Origin: Oehlia diaphana
Taxonomy: Eukaryota; Glomeromycota; Glomeromycetes; Glomerales; Glomeraceae
Assembly: GCA_003833135.1 (NCBI GenBank)
Contig: QZLH01000057.1
Location: forward strand, 1 to 18,985
Length of the DNA stretch: 18,985 nt
Direction: 5' to 3'
Position 1 is the first letter of the stretch. Each line of letters begins with the position of its first letter. Shown piece by piece: positions 1 through 10,267 of this stretch. The notes beneath the pieces were generated by a model, which was given only the letters and a program-made list of their open reading frames with translations, was not told where the DNA came from and ran no database searches. A program made the translations under genes and the position numbers.

Positions 1-3
1 TTT

Positions 4-143
4 ATACCCTTATTATATAGGACGGGATATTGGGGTATTAGTATGAAGAAATTATCCAGCATTTCAAATAAATTATATTTAGTATAGCATATATGGACAT
101 TTTTGATACCCTTATTATATAGGACGGGATATTGGGGTATTAG
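4..143. repeat. Exact 38 bp direct repeat (4-41 and 106-143)
   Basis: The same 38 bases, starting ATACCCTTATTATATAGG and ending GGGGTATTAG, occur at 4-41 and 106-143, an offset of 102 bases. The DNA between them carries the recurring TTTCAAATAAATTATATT / AGTATAGCATATAT module, so this is a subterminal tandem of modules rather than a simple satellite. Confidence 0.9.
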
Positions 144-534
144 ACCATGCTTCCAAGACATTTCCAATACAACATCCGATCTAACTAAATCATAACATGT
201 GTATAAACACGCTGTCAAGCACTCTTAGTTTCCAATTTGTACAAAATACTCCAAAAGTTCTTCTGCTATTTCGGTGGAACGGTAATATGAAGGAATGATC
301 CCGCATTTCAAATAAATTATATTAAGTATAGCATATATGGACATTTTTCCCTATGAAAATTTTTTCAGAAAATGATCACGTGTCTAAGTTTCTTCAGAAT
401 AAAATGCTCATTTATCGGAATCTAGATATAGCAATTTACTGGTATGAGCATTTGATGTCCATTTTAAAGATGACGGGAAAATTGGGTTATGGACGGGATA
501 ATTATATTTAGTATAGCATATATTGAATATTTTT
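61..534. repeat. Recurring subterminal module (three copies)
   Basis: A module of about 44 bases containing AGTATAGCATATATGGACAT occurs at 61-104 and 305-348, with a diverged copy at 499-534. Reverse-complement copies containing GCTATACTAA lie near 12788-12820 and 12915-12950. The companion motif GACGGGAAAATTGG at 471-484 recurs at 12879-12892 and inverted within 12823-12847. Such clustered subterminal repeats are typical of transposase binding regions; that role is inference. Confidence 0.8.
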
Positions 535-1179
535 GATAATCCCTAGGATATGTTAGTAATATAGGCAAGATTTCTTTTCAAAATATCGAACTACAACACA
601 AATTAACCAATAAATTTATTAATAAAAAAAAGCTTTTTCCAAATAACTCGAATAAAAAAATTGTGTCATAATAATTTCGATTTATCATAATGTAAAATTC
701 CACCGTGGAACATTCTCTTTCCTTAGAAACGATCGGAAATCACGATCAAATTTTTACCCAAGGATTTAAAAAGTAAACAGTGTAACGTGAGGGTGTAACA
801 CATGATAAATAAAAAAAAATATCACGTGATCGAGAAATTAAGTTCAATCAGCGCGACAAAAATTTTATCTTCATAGATTTAATTCATCAATGTATTTATT
901 TAGGACATGATGATATGATACAACTTTCAATTAAGGAGGATTTAGGTACAAAGTAATTACTGAAGCATGAATGTTAACAACACGCATTTTTTATTAATTG
1001 TTTAAAGTTGGTACTTTTAATACAAACATTAGAAATACATACCGTAGAAAAAACAATTGTTTTAAAACTACCTGCTAACACAATACTTATCACTAGTATT
1101 GTCAATATGAACTATTATACTATTTCCATTGGTGTTAGCTAAAAGTTCTTTATACGTATTGCTCCAAATGTTGTAATGA

Positions 1180-2990
1180 AATCTGTTTATCAAAATGCTG
1201 TAAAATGTCATGTGTAATGTTTTTTATTTTATCATCCATTGTTGTTTTTCGAAAATTTTCTAGTCCGTCACTATCAAACCCATAATTCTTATGTCCATCA
1301 ACATTAGATAGAAATCTTTAACTTATCTTTCCTTGGAATATTTTTCTCTTTTCAATCTCGACTACTTTATCCCAGATGGATTTCCAAATGTCCTCTACTA
1401 CTTCCCCATTTCTTCTTTAGATTTTGCCATCTTTCCAAATTCCTATTAAATAAAACTCGTGTGGCGTTCCATTAAAATACTATATGTAGTAAAACTTTTA
1501 ATAGATTTTAACTTTATAAGCTCTTTCGCGCGTATCTTCTTCAGTTGACTTGTTACATTTTATGAACTTTATTACAATTACTAATGAACCAAAGTTTTGG
1601 GCCAACTTCTAGCATATCTGTTTTATATCTAATATTTGATTTCTATCTTTTGATCCAATTTCTATAATTTCCATAGACTATTTATTTCTTCCATCGCAAG
1701 GAGCATCTTACTTTTAAGATTATGATTTATCGCTAAGCTGATTTCTTTAACTTTACTAAACTTTAATTCTTTGATTGATGCATTCAGTTCAAACTTTCTA
1801 ACGTTTTTTCCCATTTATTATGAGCTGCTGAACCGTCTTGCATACTTAATAACCGCAATGTATAAATATGTTAACCAATTATTAAGAAATTTAGTTCAAT
1901 TACATCATACTACTAGCTACTATCTAATCTCTTTCTTATACTAAGACTGACATTCTGTATCACTTTGGCTATGTTTCCTGTTGTTAATAAATAGAATTTT
2001 TCTTACAATTAATTAATTATAATTCCATGTAAAATTGCCCTATCGATATTTATTGCATTCATCGGGTCATTTCGATCATCATCCTTATATATCTAGAACA
2101 TTGAAATGCATTCTGAAGAATGGGATAATTATTCTTAAAATTTCGTACATATTTTGTATTACGTACTATCACTATTCCTCATCACTATCATGATTAAATT
2201 TTTTATATCGTCAATTTTCTCAGCATCCTCACTTATACTGTAATCAATCGCATCAATGTTCATATTAAATTCTTCCATCTTTGTTACATTTTTTGACATA
2301 ATTCATTTTGATTTTCGTGTGCTCGTATGTGCGACCAATCACGTAAGTTTCAAGTTCCATCTGTAGGTCGGACACGATTCTCTCTTGATGACGGGCGATA
2401 ATGAATTGTTGGAGTGGGAAGAACTCTTGCATCCATCTGTTCGCGTTATTGAAGATAAAAATTATAATAAAAATATAATTTATTTCTATATCGCAATAAT
2501 ACATATTTAAACCTACCACAGCCATTTCATTAGATACTCTCATAACTTCTTCTTTTCTATAATTGATAATTCTTTTGCCCCTATTTTTGGCGGTCCATTT
2601 CCTTATATTTAAAGAACAACTTTCACATATTATCAAGTTAGGTGAATTATCAACACGATCTTCTTCTGGCGGTATTAAATGCAAACCTATAATGGAAGCA
2701 TGAAATTTATAAATTAATCTTAAGAGGTCTTATAATTAGGTTAAATATTATTATAGGTTAAATTACTATATGATTAGGCCAAATTAAACAGAGATTGCTT
2801 AATGATTGATTGATTACCTTCAAATTAAATTCTTAATAAATTCTTTAATAAATTATTTGTAAATCCACTATTTTGTCCCAATACCATTTTTAATAGAAAA
2901 TAATAATATTCCTACTTCACGTTTTAACGCCAATCGGCAAACCTTCAGAACTTGTTCTCGTCCATTTTTCAATTTGGTATATGTACAGTA
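1180..2990 (-). pseudogene. Decayed multi-exon gene, unrecognised family
   Basis: The minus strand carries a chain of coding-like blocks with scattered stops and frameshifts. From 5' to 3' they include a block at about 2876-2980 containing GREQVLKVCRLALKRE; one at 2515-2690 containing ICESCSLNIRKWTAKNRGKR; one at 2265-2460 containing RWMQEFFPLQQF and QMELETYVIGRTYEH; one at about 2160-2280 opening MEEFNMNIDAIDY; and acidic KDDDRNDPMNAINIDRA near 2030-2085. Weaker blocks follow down to about 1190, among them KEISLAINHNLKSKM and a frame with IWKSIWDKVVEIEKRK. An intron is plausible at about 2435-2518, removing an AT-rich hydrophobic stretch, with its GT at the 2515 end. Another is plausible at about 2691-2818, ending CATTATAG. 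The product would be charged and helical. No family is recognised, and the stops make it non-functional as read. Confidence 0.6.
2265..2690 (-). pseudogene. Best preserved part of the 1180-2990 pseudogene
   Basis: Open for about 140 codons on the minus strand, entered through a splice acceptor at about 2690 rather than an ATG (the first codon of the open frame, at 2682-2684, is TTG). The middle, about residues 55-78, is very AT-rich and hydrophobic (a run of I/F/N/Y) and starts with GTAGGTTTAAATATG, so it is probably an unspliced intron between VSNEMA and RWMQEFFPLQQF. The CESC pair (C-x2-C) could be half of a zinc site, but no second pair is seen. The frame runs into the next block by a frameshift near 2270. 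Confidence 0.5.
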
Positions 2991-3239
2991 GCATCCGAAA
3001 AAATAGACCAAACGTGCATACATGATTGTTAAAAGAATAAGAAGCTGCTGCTATCAGTCCATTACCGATACATTACCATAGTAGCAATCAAGGTCCTCTT
3101 ATTATTAATTATTTACTACATTTTATTTTAGTCATTGATTTAAAAAAAAAATTCGCGTGAATTTTGTCATATTGATTTCTTTCGCATTGATTGTATTGAT
3201 TTTTTTTTCACAATATTTTTTTTTTTTTTTGTGAATCTT

Positions 3240-4118
3240 CACGTGTCTAATCACGTTCTAATATAATAGCAGATTAAGTCCCCACATAATAAGATTCTCG
3301 TTGCCATCTTTTCTTTGGCGAAGTATCTTACAAAACGGAAATGTGAGTCTAATTACTTTAAGGTCTTCTAAGTTTCATCCCATTCAACAATTGAATTACT
3401 ATAATCTCCCATGATACTTCACTCTTGTAAAGATTCTTCGATGTATTTAATATTAATTATTATCTCATGTTCGCTAATGGGTGACCAATTATTATTTGCA
3501 TCTTTTTAGAGAAAGTGTACGTTCTATATAGTACGTCCTAATCTTTTGTTTTTTCAATATGATTTTCCAGCAAATAGGCACACTCATAATCCCTGATCGG
3601 AAGACCACATTTGTTTAATGAATTTAGTATTCTGTAAGTAAAGTGTACGGTATTTTGTTGCATCAATTTTATCTTTATCCTTTCAGCGATTGAGCATCTA
3701 GTGCTTAAATGTAACTAATGATGAATTTAGGCACAGCGATGATCTGAATTATTAATGATCGTTGCTGTCCTCATGGATTGATTTTGTGAGTGAATTTTGC
3801 ATACTATGCGACTTCGTCTAATCTCTCCAGATTATCTACAATAAATAATCTTGAATGGTTTACTTCCTATTTAGAATTCTCCTTGTAACTAGAGTTATAT
3901 ATTTCCCCACTACAGTACGTAAAATAAAAAAGAATATAAAATACATCAAAATTAATTTTTCTCCACCAAACACTGTCGTTTTGAATAATGTTTAGACGAT
4001 TAGTCTGGGTCTTACATAGACATTTAACGCTTTTATCAAATCCTTTTTCTATACTGGTAACATAGTCATTTAGCTTGTACTCTCCTGGGGGAAATATGAT
4101 CCTTAATTCCTTATCCAT
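3240..4118 (-). pseudogene. Decayed multi-exon gene, unrecognised family
   Basis: Coding-like blocks run downstream of an ATG at 4118. Block one (4118 to about 3960) contains MDKELRIIFPPGEYKLNDY and continues to NIIQNDSVWW. The open frame then runs to 3867 through AT-rich, low-complexity sequence that may be intronic. A short block at about 3804-3850 reads LFIVDNLERLDEVA then stop. A block at 3541-3631 enters through a TTTACTTACAG-type acceptor and reads NKCGLPIRDYECAYLLENHI. Further blocks to about 3250 contain MGDYSNSIVEWDE and RYFAKEKMATRILLCGDL with several stops between them. It lies just upstream of, and in the same direction as, the 1180-2990 blocks and could be the 5' part of the same dead gene. 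Function unknown. Confidence 0.5.
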
Positions 4119-4119
4119 G

Positions 4120-5316
4120 GCTATTGGCTAGGAAGACGGCAACTCCTTTTTGGGGGAGGCTTGGAAAATTATATAGATCGCGTGTTATAATTATGATTTT
4201 CTTTCTTTCAGAATTTTTTTTTTTTTTCAGTTATAATTTTTGATTTTCTTAAATATGATATAAAATATGATATACCTTGCCATACGAGTTTTTTCCTTCA
4301 GTTCTCAATTATCAATTAATTACTTCTTATATTGTGAAGCATCTTAGTCAGAATTTGGATCTGTTTTTTTGCTTTGTTCGATCGCTTCACAAAAGTATTA
4401 GATACTGTACCATGAAGTCAAGCCGGAAAGCAAAGGGTTATGTGCATAATATCACAATTATACCAAAAACTCGAAAATATCAGTAAATATTAATTAAATC
4501 AGAATATTTTCTGATGAATCACCATAAATGTAAATAGTTATCACCATTACGAATTCTTTCAAGTGGGGTAATAGTTTTATTAAATAATTAGTATTTAATT
4601 ATTAATTAAGTTACTCAAAATAGATAAAAAGTCTTTTCAATACCTAAGCTACATTACTTCATTATGTTAAATGTTGCCGCAAAAATATTATATGCTGCAA
4701 CAACATAACTCCATATTTAAATCTTGGCGGTTGATAGTTAAGGATAACTAGACGAAGCCCGGCCACAGTCTCACAGGCACTTTTTACTGTCTTCCTAGGA
4801 TTTTATGTATTGAAATGAAAATTGATGGATGTCAGATCAAATTCTGATAACCATTTAATCGGTGACACACACTCGGCAAATCTCATTACAACAAATTGAT
4901 AGAGTACACGTGCTAATCTGATAATTAATGGTTTTTTTCTCCGCTCCGTATCTTTTTGTTTTCCACCTTTAAAATAGGATATATATGTACAGTATTTATC
5001 TAATTAGTAAAAGGGGGATTTTTACATGTAATTATTTTTCGTGCCGTAATTTCTAATTAATGCTTTTTGTTCAAGCTAGTCAGTTGCTCTAGCAAATGCG
5101 AAAACACTATTATGATGTTTCTCAAGAAAATGATGTAAGTTATAAATAAACAAACGTTTCCTGAAACTTTTCATAATTATGAATCAACACAATAGAAATT
5201 CATAATTCTAATAATAATTTTAATTTAAAAAAGAATTTGGTGAATGCCTGAATGGTGATCGATCACATGGTCTCCAAAACTAAGGAAACTCTGCTTCATA
5301 TTCTATTAACTACTAC
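4120..5316. other. AT-rich stretch without a supportable gene
   Basis: A 69-codon plus-strand frame at 4277-4486 has no coding-like neighbours, no clear splice signals and no match elsewhere in the window, so I do not call it a gene. A GC-richer patch with a CTAGGAAGACGG core at 4129-4140 faces a similar CTGTCTTCCTAGG at 4788-4800 in the opposite orientation. This could mark the ends of a small element of about 670 bp, but the similarity is short. Confidence 0.4.
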
Positions 5317-5844
5317 ATGTTCAATCAACACGGTTTAATTAAAGTTGAAGACAAACCAATATTAACAATCAAGAAAGATCGCAAACGCTCTGTTACAAAA
5401 TTTGATGTAAATAAGGATGATGATTCTATCCGGTGGGAATTGATGATTAAACATCATCTCGAAGAAATTCCGAGTGTTTACCAAGCAATAACAAAAAAGT
5501 TCAAAACGGAGATTAATGAAGACAACGATTTTAAATCAGAGTCACTTTCGTCTTTCAAGAAAATGAAACGTGAGCAAAAAGTTATTAAAATTCACGATCA
5601 ATTACTTCAGAATTAAAATAATATCTTTTGTTCATCTTATTACTAATACTTAAGGGTACAATTGGGTGAGCTTAATGCTAGTGATACTATACTATAGCAA
5701 AAAAAAATACTTGGAGTCCATTATCAAAGTAGCAACAAAAATAAGTTGATTACTGGTTTTTTCCAACGGATAAAGAGCATGCAAATTAGATACAAGAAAT
5801 TGATGGTTGAAATCGATGATATGATCTTTTATGATCTGTTATAA
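5317..5844 (+). pseudogene. Charged hypothetical protein, open for 99 codons then broken
   Basis: An ATG at 5317 opens 99 codons of highly charged, lysine-rich sequence (for example IRWELMIKHHLEEIPSVYQA), ending with TAA at 5614-5616. The same frame stays coding-like beyond that. After TAA at 5644-5646 it reads VQLGELNASDTIL, meets a TAG, continues KKILGVHYQSSNKNKLITG and QRIKSMQIRYKKLMVEIDD, and ends at TAA 5842-5844. Alternatively, AATACTTAAG at 5646-5655, preceded by a TACTAAT-like branch point, is a splice acceptor, but I see no convincing donor before 5616. The composition suggests a soluble, partly helical and basic nuclear-type protein. No family is recognised. It is either a pseudogene or a short gene with an exon missed by this reading. 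Confidence 0.5.
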
Positions 5845-6097
5845 TAAGTTATGTCAATGCAGAATAATACTTATTGGATGAGTAGTTCGTACTTAGATTA
5901 GATAGGTCGAAGTTGAACGTGATGAATAAGTTGGATGTTTAAGTACTCGTCTGATTATTTGTCATGAGTAATTGCATTCATAGGTACGTGTTGGTATTAA
6001 ATTCTTTTAATAATTGTGAAATATTTAGGATTAATATCTTGTACCTCCTCACAAATCTTAAAGATCTTACCGCTTCCGTCCTGTGTAATTGATAATA
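5845..6097. other. No feature seen
   Basis: AT-rich sequence between the broken frame ending at 5844 and the palindromic element at 6104. No coding-like block, repeat or RNA gene is recognised. Confidence 0.5.
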
Positions 6098-6103
6098 TAG
6101 TTA

Positions 6104-6252
6104 ATTGAGTATGGTATACAGTATACTTTCGATGTTGTATACTGTAGTATATTGTAAAAAAACTGTATAGATAAAATGCTATACTATATATATATATAAA
6201 CTATACTGTATAGATTTTCGTCAACTATACAATATCGAATATCATACTCAAT
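6104..6252. mobile_element. Palindromic miniature element (MITE-like)
   Basis: ATTGAGTATG at 6104-6113 faces its exact complement CATACTCAAT at 6243-6252. The two halves are imperfect reverse complements throughout, both containing CGAT(G/A)TTGTATA and CTGTATAG cores around a (TA)n centre. The right half plus flank (to about 6266, GTTTAACCG) resembles 6716-6790 and its inverted counterpart at about 17660-17740, so this is a dispersed family. No obvious target-site duplication is visible. Confidence 0.6.
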
Positions 6253-6339
6253 AATATTGTTTAACCGCGCTATTTTGGACTTTTTAACGGTGGATATAAA
6301 AAACTTGATTTCCATTTGAGATTGATGAATTTTATCGAT

Positions 6340-6490
6340 CATTTTTTTTATTTTTTATTTTTTTTTAAAAAAAAAAAATTTATTTGTAATTTTTTTCGTT
6401 TTTTAAGCCGGCGGAAAAGAAAAGGTGAAAAAAAAAAAAAATTTTTTTTTATTTATTATTTTTGTATTTTTTATTAAAAAAAACTTTTTT
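6340..6490. repeat. A/T homopolymer-rich tract
   Basis: Alternating long T and A runs make this stretch almost entirely A and T, apart from a short AAGCCGGCGG patch at 6405-6414. It is likely low-complexity DNA and prone to sequencing and assembly error in run length. No gene is present. Confidence 0.8.
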
Positions 6491-6582
6491 TTCAAAGACT
6501 AGGGACAAATATAATCGGAATAAGAACGCCACTTTGAAACCAAAATCTCAATTAGGTAAGAGTTGAGCGTGGAGAACAAGAT

Positions 6583-6620
6583 TTAAGGAACATTAGTATA
6601 ATTTTACTAATGTTCCTTAA
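6583..6620. repeat. Perfect 16 bp hairpin
   Basis: TTAAGGAACATTAGTA at 6583-6598 and its exact reverse complement at 6605-6620 enclose a 6-base loop. It sits just outside the left arm of the large inverted repeat. Transcribed, it would fold into a 16 bp stem. It is not followed by a T-run typical of a bacterial terminator and the context is eukaryotic. Confidence 0.8.
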
Positions 6621-7982
6621 GGTTTGATTTTTTTTTTACTTAAAAATGCATAAATAAATATAATAATATTATTAGGAAAATTTTTTTTAATTTTAAAAAC
6701 TTTTTTTTATTGAACATTCTATACTCAAATATAAATTTTCACTATATTATACAACCTATCATACTTAATTAATATCGTTTAACCGAAAATTATAAAAATT
6801 ATAGCGATTCTATCATATCTTATATATAATATATTTTATTTAATCCAATTTTCTCATTTATCGTATAAAATTCTCATGACTGCATTTTTGCAAAAAGCTT
6901 AATAATAGTAGAATTCTGCTGAATTTGTTCCTTTTGCTGACATGTGTATCTTAAAAAGTTTCACGCGATGCATTAATAATTGAAGTCTAAAATTATTATC
7001 AAAAAGTAGTGGATCACGATCTTTTCATATTTTTGACGATTTGATCTAACCGTATAATAATTTGATTTATAAATTATGATGGTCTTGACATTCTTCATAA
7101 TTAAATAATTGAAAATATAATATTAAGTAAGATCGTATCCGATCTTTGTTCCAATGCGACCAACATCTCATCATAAAGGTTGTCTTTAATATAAATTATG
7201 ATAAATCTAATTAATTTGTTCCATCAATTCCATCTAGTCATTTTTTTTTATTTTAAATATTAAAATAAAAAGGGTTTTCGCGTAAATATAACTCAACTTG
7301 TATTCGCGTACAAGGATACTCTATTAAATAAACAAATATACGATTATTTTTAAAATACTTAAGAATACATGTTCATATATAAATATATTACCTTACGAAC
7401 CTTACGAGAGAATCATTCTTTTGTATCTAGTGGAAACGGAACGGAACCTCATTTTTCTATGATAGATTCAATTTGATGCCACATTGTAATTAAACTCCCT
7501 AAATATATTGTAAGATATTCTTTACATAATAAACATCCCTCCAAAACATACTTAGTTTTGACAATCGACCACTTCTTATTGACTTCGGTTCGTAGTACAT
7601 ATAATCTCTCTGCCTTCCTATAACAAGGATTTCCATTTTTTGTAAAGCTAAAAATTAATTATTAAATTTAATTTATTAATAAATAGATAATAATATTATT
7701 CTTACTTGTTTTACGCTAGTCTTTCTTGTTCATCGTTATTTTTTCAATTTCGGTGTCTGTATCTTCATCCTCAATTTCAAGCTCCGCAATTGCATCGATT
7801 TGAGACACGTTAAGAACAACATTCATAATATCATCTGTATAAGTTTAGTTGCAAAAGTTAATGCAAGTATTCTGCACTCTCTCATTCCATCTATCATCAC
7901 TCCTATTTCCCGTCTCTAATTTTTTAAATTATCATAAAAATATTCGATTTCGTTTGATAAATCTTAAAAAGAAACCCTTCCT

Positions 7983-8425
7983 GAGGAAAATTTAATATCT
8001 ATTATAAAAAAAAATCAATTCCACCGACATAAATTTAGATTAAAAGAAATCCCTTCTCCGTCTCATTAAAATTATGAGAAGAAATTTAATATCTATTGTA
8101 AAAAAAAAACCAATTCCACTGACATAAATTTATATTAAAAGAAAACCCTCCTCTGTCTCTATTTCCTCTCGTTAAAATTATGAGATATATATATTATAAT
8201 AAAAACCAATTCCACCGACATAAATATTAAAAAAACCCTTCTTTCCGTCTCTACTAATCTAAAATATCTAAAAAAATATTTGATTTAATTTAAGAGAAAC
8301 CCTTCCTTCGTCTCTATTTCCTCATGAGAGAAAATTTAATATCAATTGTAAAAAAACTAATGCACCCGACTTAAATTCAATAAATATTAAAGAAACCTTT
8401 TTTTTCGTCTCTAATCTTTTAAATT
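7983..8425. repeat. Degenerate minisatellite in left arm (about four units)
   Basis: Units of roughly 95-130 bases share a AAATTTAATATCTATT stretch, then an A-run, CCAATTCCACCGACATAAAT, an AGAAACCCTTC-like stretch and CGTCTC. Spacing and flanks vary between units. It lies between coding-like blocks of the left gene copy and is probably intronic or 3' to one block. The array is also present in the right arm at 16600-16910, so it predates the duplication. Confidence 0.8.
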
Positions 8426-9437
8426 ATCATAATAATAAATATTAATAAATAAAAAATTTTCACATTATCTAAAGAAATTTTAATTCTTTTATCGTCCTAA
8501 ATAACATCGAACCAACATTCTTTTCGTTGGGAAAGATGAATTTTCGAACAAGTACCAAGCTTCGAACAATCTGCTTCTCAATACTTCCTCTTTTATTATA
8601 TTATTAAAAAATAATAAAAGTATCAAATTAGACAATATCAACTTTTAATAAAAATTCGAAAATTGGTACAAGTAAAGACGACAATAGAAAGTCGCAAATT
8701 GACAATAGGACATGGCTATTGTTAAACTAATCAATGACAAAAATGTCTTCAAGAGGAAAGGAGTCGAAGTCATGTTAGCCGTCTCTTTCTGGAATATTAA
8801 ATATTTTTCACGTATAAATCTTTGTTCTTTCAAAATCTGTTTCCTTGATGCGTCCTTTACGTCCATGTGTGATGAAAAACCTTTCTATATCATATGAGAT
8901 AAAGTATGTCTACATTCTTATAACGGCTATATTGTTCATTCCCATCATGATTAACAATCTCCAAATGTTGTAGATTTATTAAACTTAAAAATGAACCAGG
9001 ATCAATAAGTGGTGTTATCATAAATATTTTTAATCATGTCGTATTTGTTTCACAGATCCAAAATTCCAATAATATGAATACAAGTGAAATAGATATGATT
9101 ATAAATGAACAAAATTAATTAAAACATTCATCTGTTCATCTGAAAAAATTTTTCCATGTCCGACTGTAAGTTTTCCACCTTTATCACGGGGATGCTCTTC
9201 TACCCATTTAATGATAAAACTTTCTCGTTATCATTGAAAGGCAATTTGCAAACTAAGCAAATAAAAGGTTATTTTAATGATTTTTTTTTCTTTTATCAAA
9301 AGAAAATTTAGATAAAATTATAATTTACTTACGTTAAAGGTCCACCAACTAATTTTGTAGTTATTAAAATTATTCAAATTGAGAATAACACATAAATAAA
9401 AATATTTTAGTTATAATTGATCATTATTTTATAAATA

Positions 9438-9465
9438 AATAAAATAAAATAAAATAAAATAAAAT
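9438..9465. repeat. AAAAT microsatellite
   Basis: About five tandem copies of the pentamer AAAAT, preceded by AAAT repeats from 9431. It lies in a presumed intron of the left-arm gene copy, inside the part absent from the right arm. Confidence 0.85.
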
Positions 9466-10267
9466 TAGATACCTTTCTACTAGTTTTCAACCCAGCCTTT
9501 TTTCCTGTGGCCACCCAATTGCTAAATGGTTTAAGCCTAATTTCTTTCATATTTTTTTGAAGTCAGTGTCAAATTTTTAGATACATGCAATAACTTTGCC
9601 CTTTTTCTCTCGTTTTTTTCCTCTCGTTTTTTTCCTCTCCCTTTCCTTCATTCTCTCTTCCTTTCTCTGAAGAAAATAAATTCCATATTTCTTTAATTGC
9701 ATTTTATCATCATCTCAATAAAATAATAAATTTTAGGATATTTTAATGAAAAAGGATTTTCCCATTGACAATGGAATTATCATAACGACACCATAATCTA
9801 TTAACGAGTGTAATCACTCGTACTTTCCGTTGAAAAATTTCTTCATCGAAATGATTTAGGTAGCTCTTTCGGTCTTCCTGGACGACGCTTTCAGATACCA
9901 GAGATATAAAATATTTCCGGTTAATATTAACCTAAATATTTAATAAAAAAATTGAGTAAAAAAAAATTTTATTATAACTTAAAAATTTGATCGACATCGC
10001 ATGATCAGATCCCATAGATTTTACACGGTACTGCTCAATTTTAAAATTGTTTTTTTTTTAAACTTACTGCTGGCATATTTATATTTGCTTGGGATTGTGG
10101 GGAATTCTTTTATACGGACTCCTATTTTTTTCTTGCTCTTTACCCACTCTTTCATATATTTTGTTATTGTTTCCTCGCTCTAAAAAAATGATATAAAGAG
10201 AAATTAATAACTAAATTGTTTAATATAAATTACTTTAACATACATACAGTACATCTTTATTAAAACT

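Larger units (their letters stand above)
1..1165. repeat. Left terminal inverted-repeat region of a putative composite element
   Basis: Several blocks here reappear in reverse complement at about 10775-12980. Positions 27-69 match 12944-12980 (a shared GATAATTTCTT core next to AATACCCC). Positions 471-534 match the stretch around 12875-12940, 640-745 match 12598-12712, and 780-1165 match 10775-11100. Order is preserved, so this is one ancestral inverted repeat, interrupted in the right copy by about 1.5 kb (11100-12598). No gene is visible. The long, modular terminal repeat would suit a Mutator-like or other long-TIR DNA transposon, but no transposase or target-site duplication was identified and the outer left boundary may lie outside the window. 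Confidence 0.65.
7449..10179 (-). pseudogene. Multi-exon gene copy in left arm, unrecognised family
   Basis: Exon-like blocks on the minus strand, 5' to 3': 10179-10068 (acceptor TTTTTTTAG, donor GTAAGT) with ETITKYMKEWVKSKKKIGV; 9931 to about 9740 with YLNHFDEEIFQRKVRVITLV, or in another frame the AT-hook-like KRRPGRPKELPKSFR; 9666-9473 with a Lys/Arg/Glu-rich tract then FSNWVATGKKAGLKTSRK; 9252-9099 with IIKWVEEHPRDKGGK and TVGHGKIFSDEQMNVL after a frameshift; 9033-8890 with FMITPLIDPGSFLSLINL; 8866-8645 opening MDVKDASRKQILKEQRFI; 8605-8489 with EEVLRSRLFEAWYLFEN; about 7965-7706 with GVMIDGMRECRILALTFATK and, in another frame, acidic ELEIEDEDTDTEIEK; and 7647-7449 with KAERLYVLRTEVNKKW and a terminal stop. 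Frames shift between blocks, so it is dead as read. The product would be basic early and acidic late, possibly nuclear. No family identified. Confidence 0.6.

Noticed and set aside
370..3245. CACGTG motifs at about 377, 821 and 3240
   Set aside because: E-box-like six-mers occur by chance at this frequency and no intact promoter is attached to them.
4277..4486. 69-codon plus-strand open frame
   Set aside because: No splice context, no repeat copy and no coding-like extension; chance frame remains the simplest reading.
6557..6580. TAAGAG...GTGGAGAAC resembling the complement of about 18030-18066
   Set aside because: It would extend the palindrome outward, but its order relative to the nearby hairpin is reversed between sides, so chance is likelier.
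8712..8897. 61-codon plus-strand frame
   Set aside because: Antisense to the better supported minus-strand blocks at 8645-8866 and 8890-9033.
10001..10183. 60-codon plus-strand frame, hydrophobic
   Set aside because: It is the antisense shadow of the 10068-10179 block, which has splice-like borders and a right-arm counterpart on the other strand.
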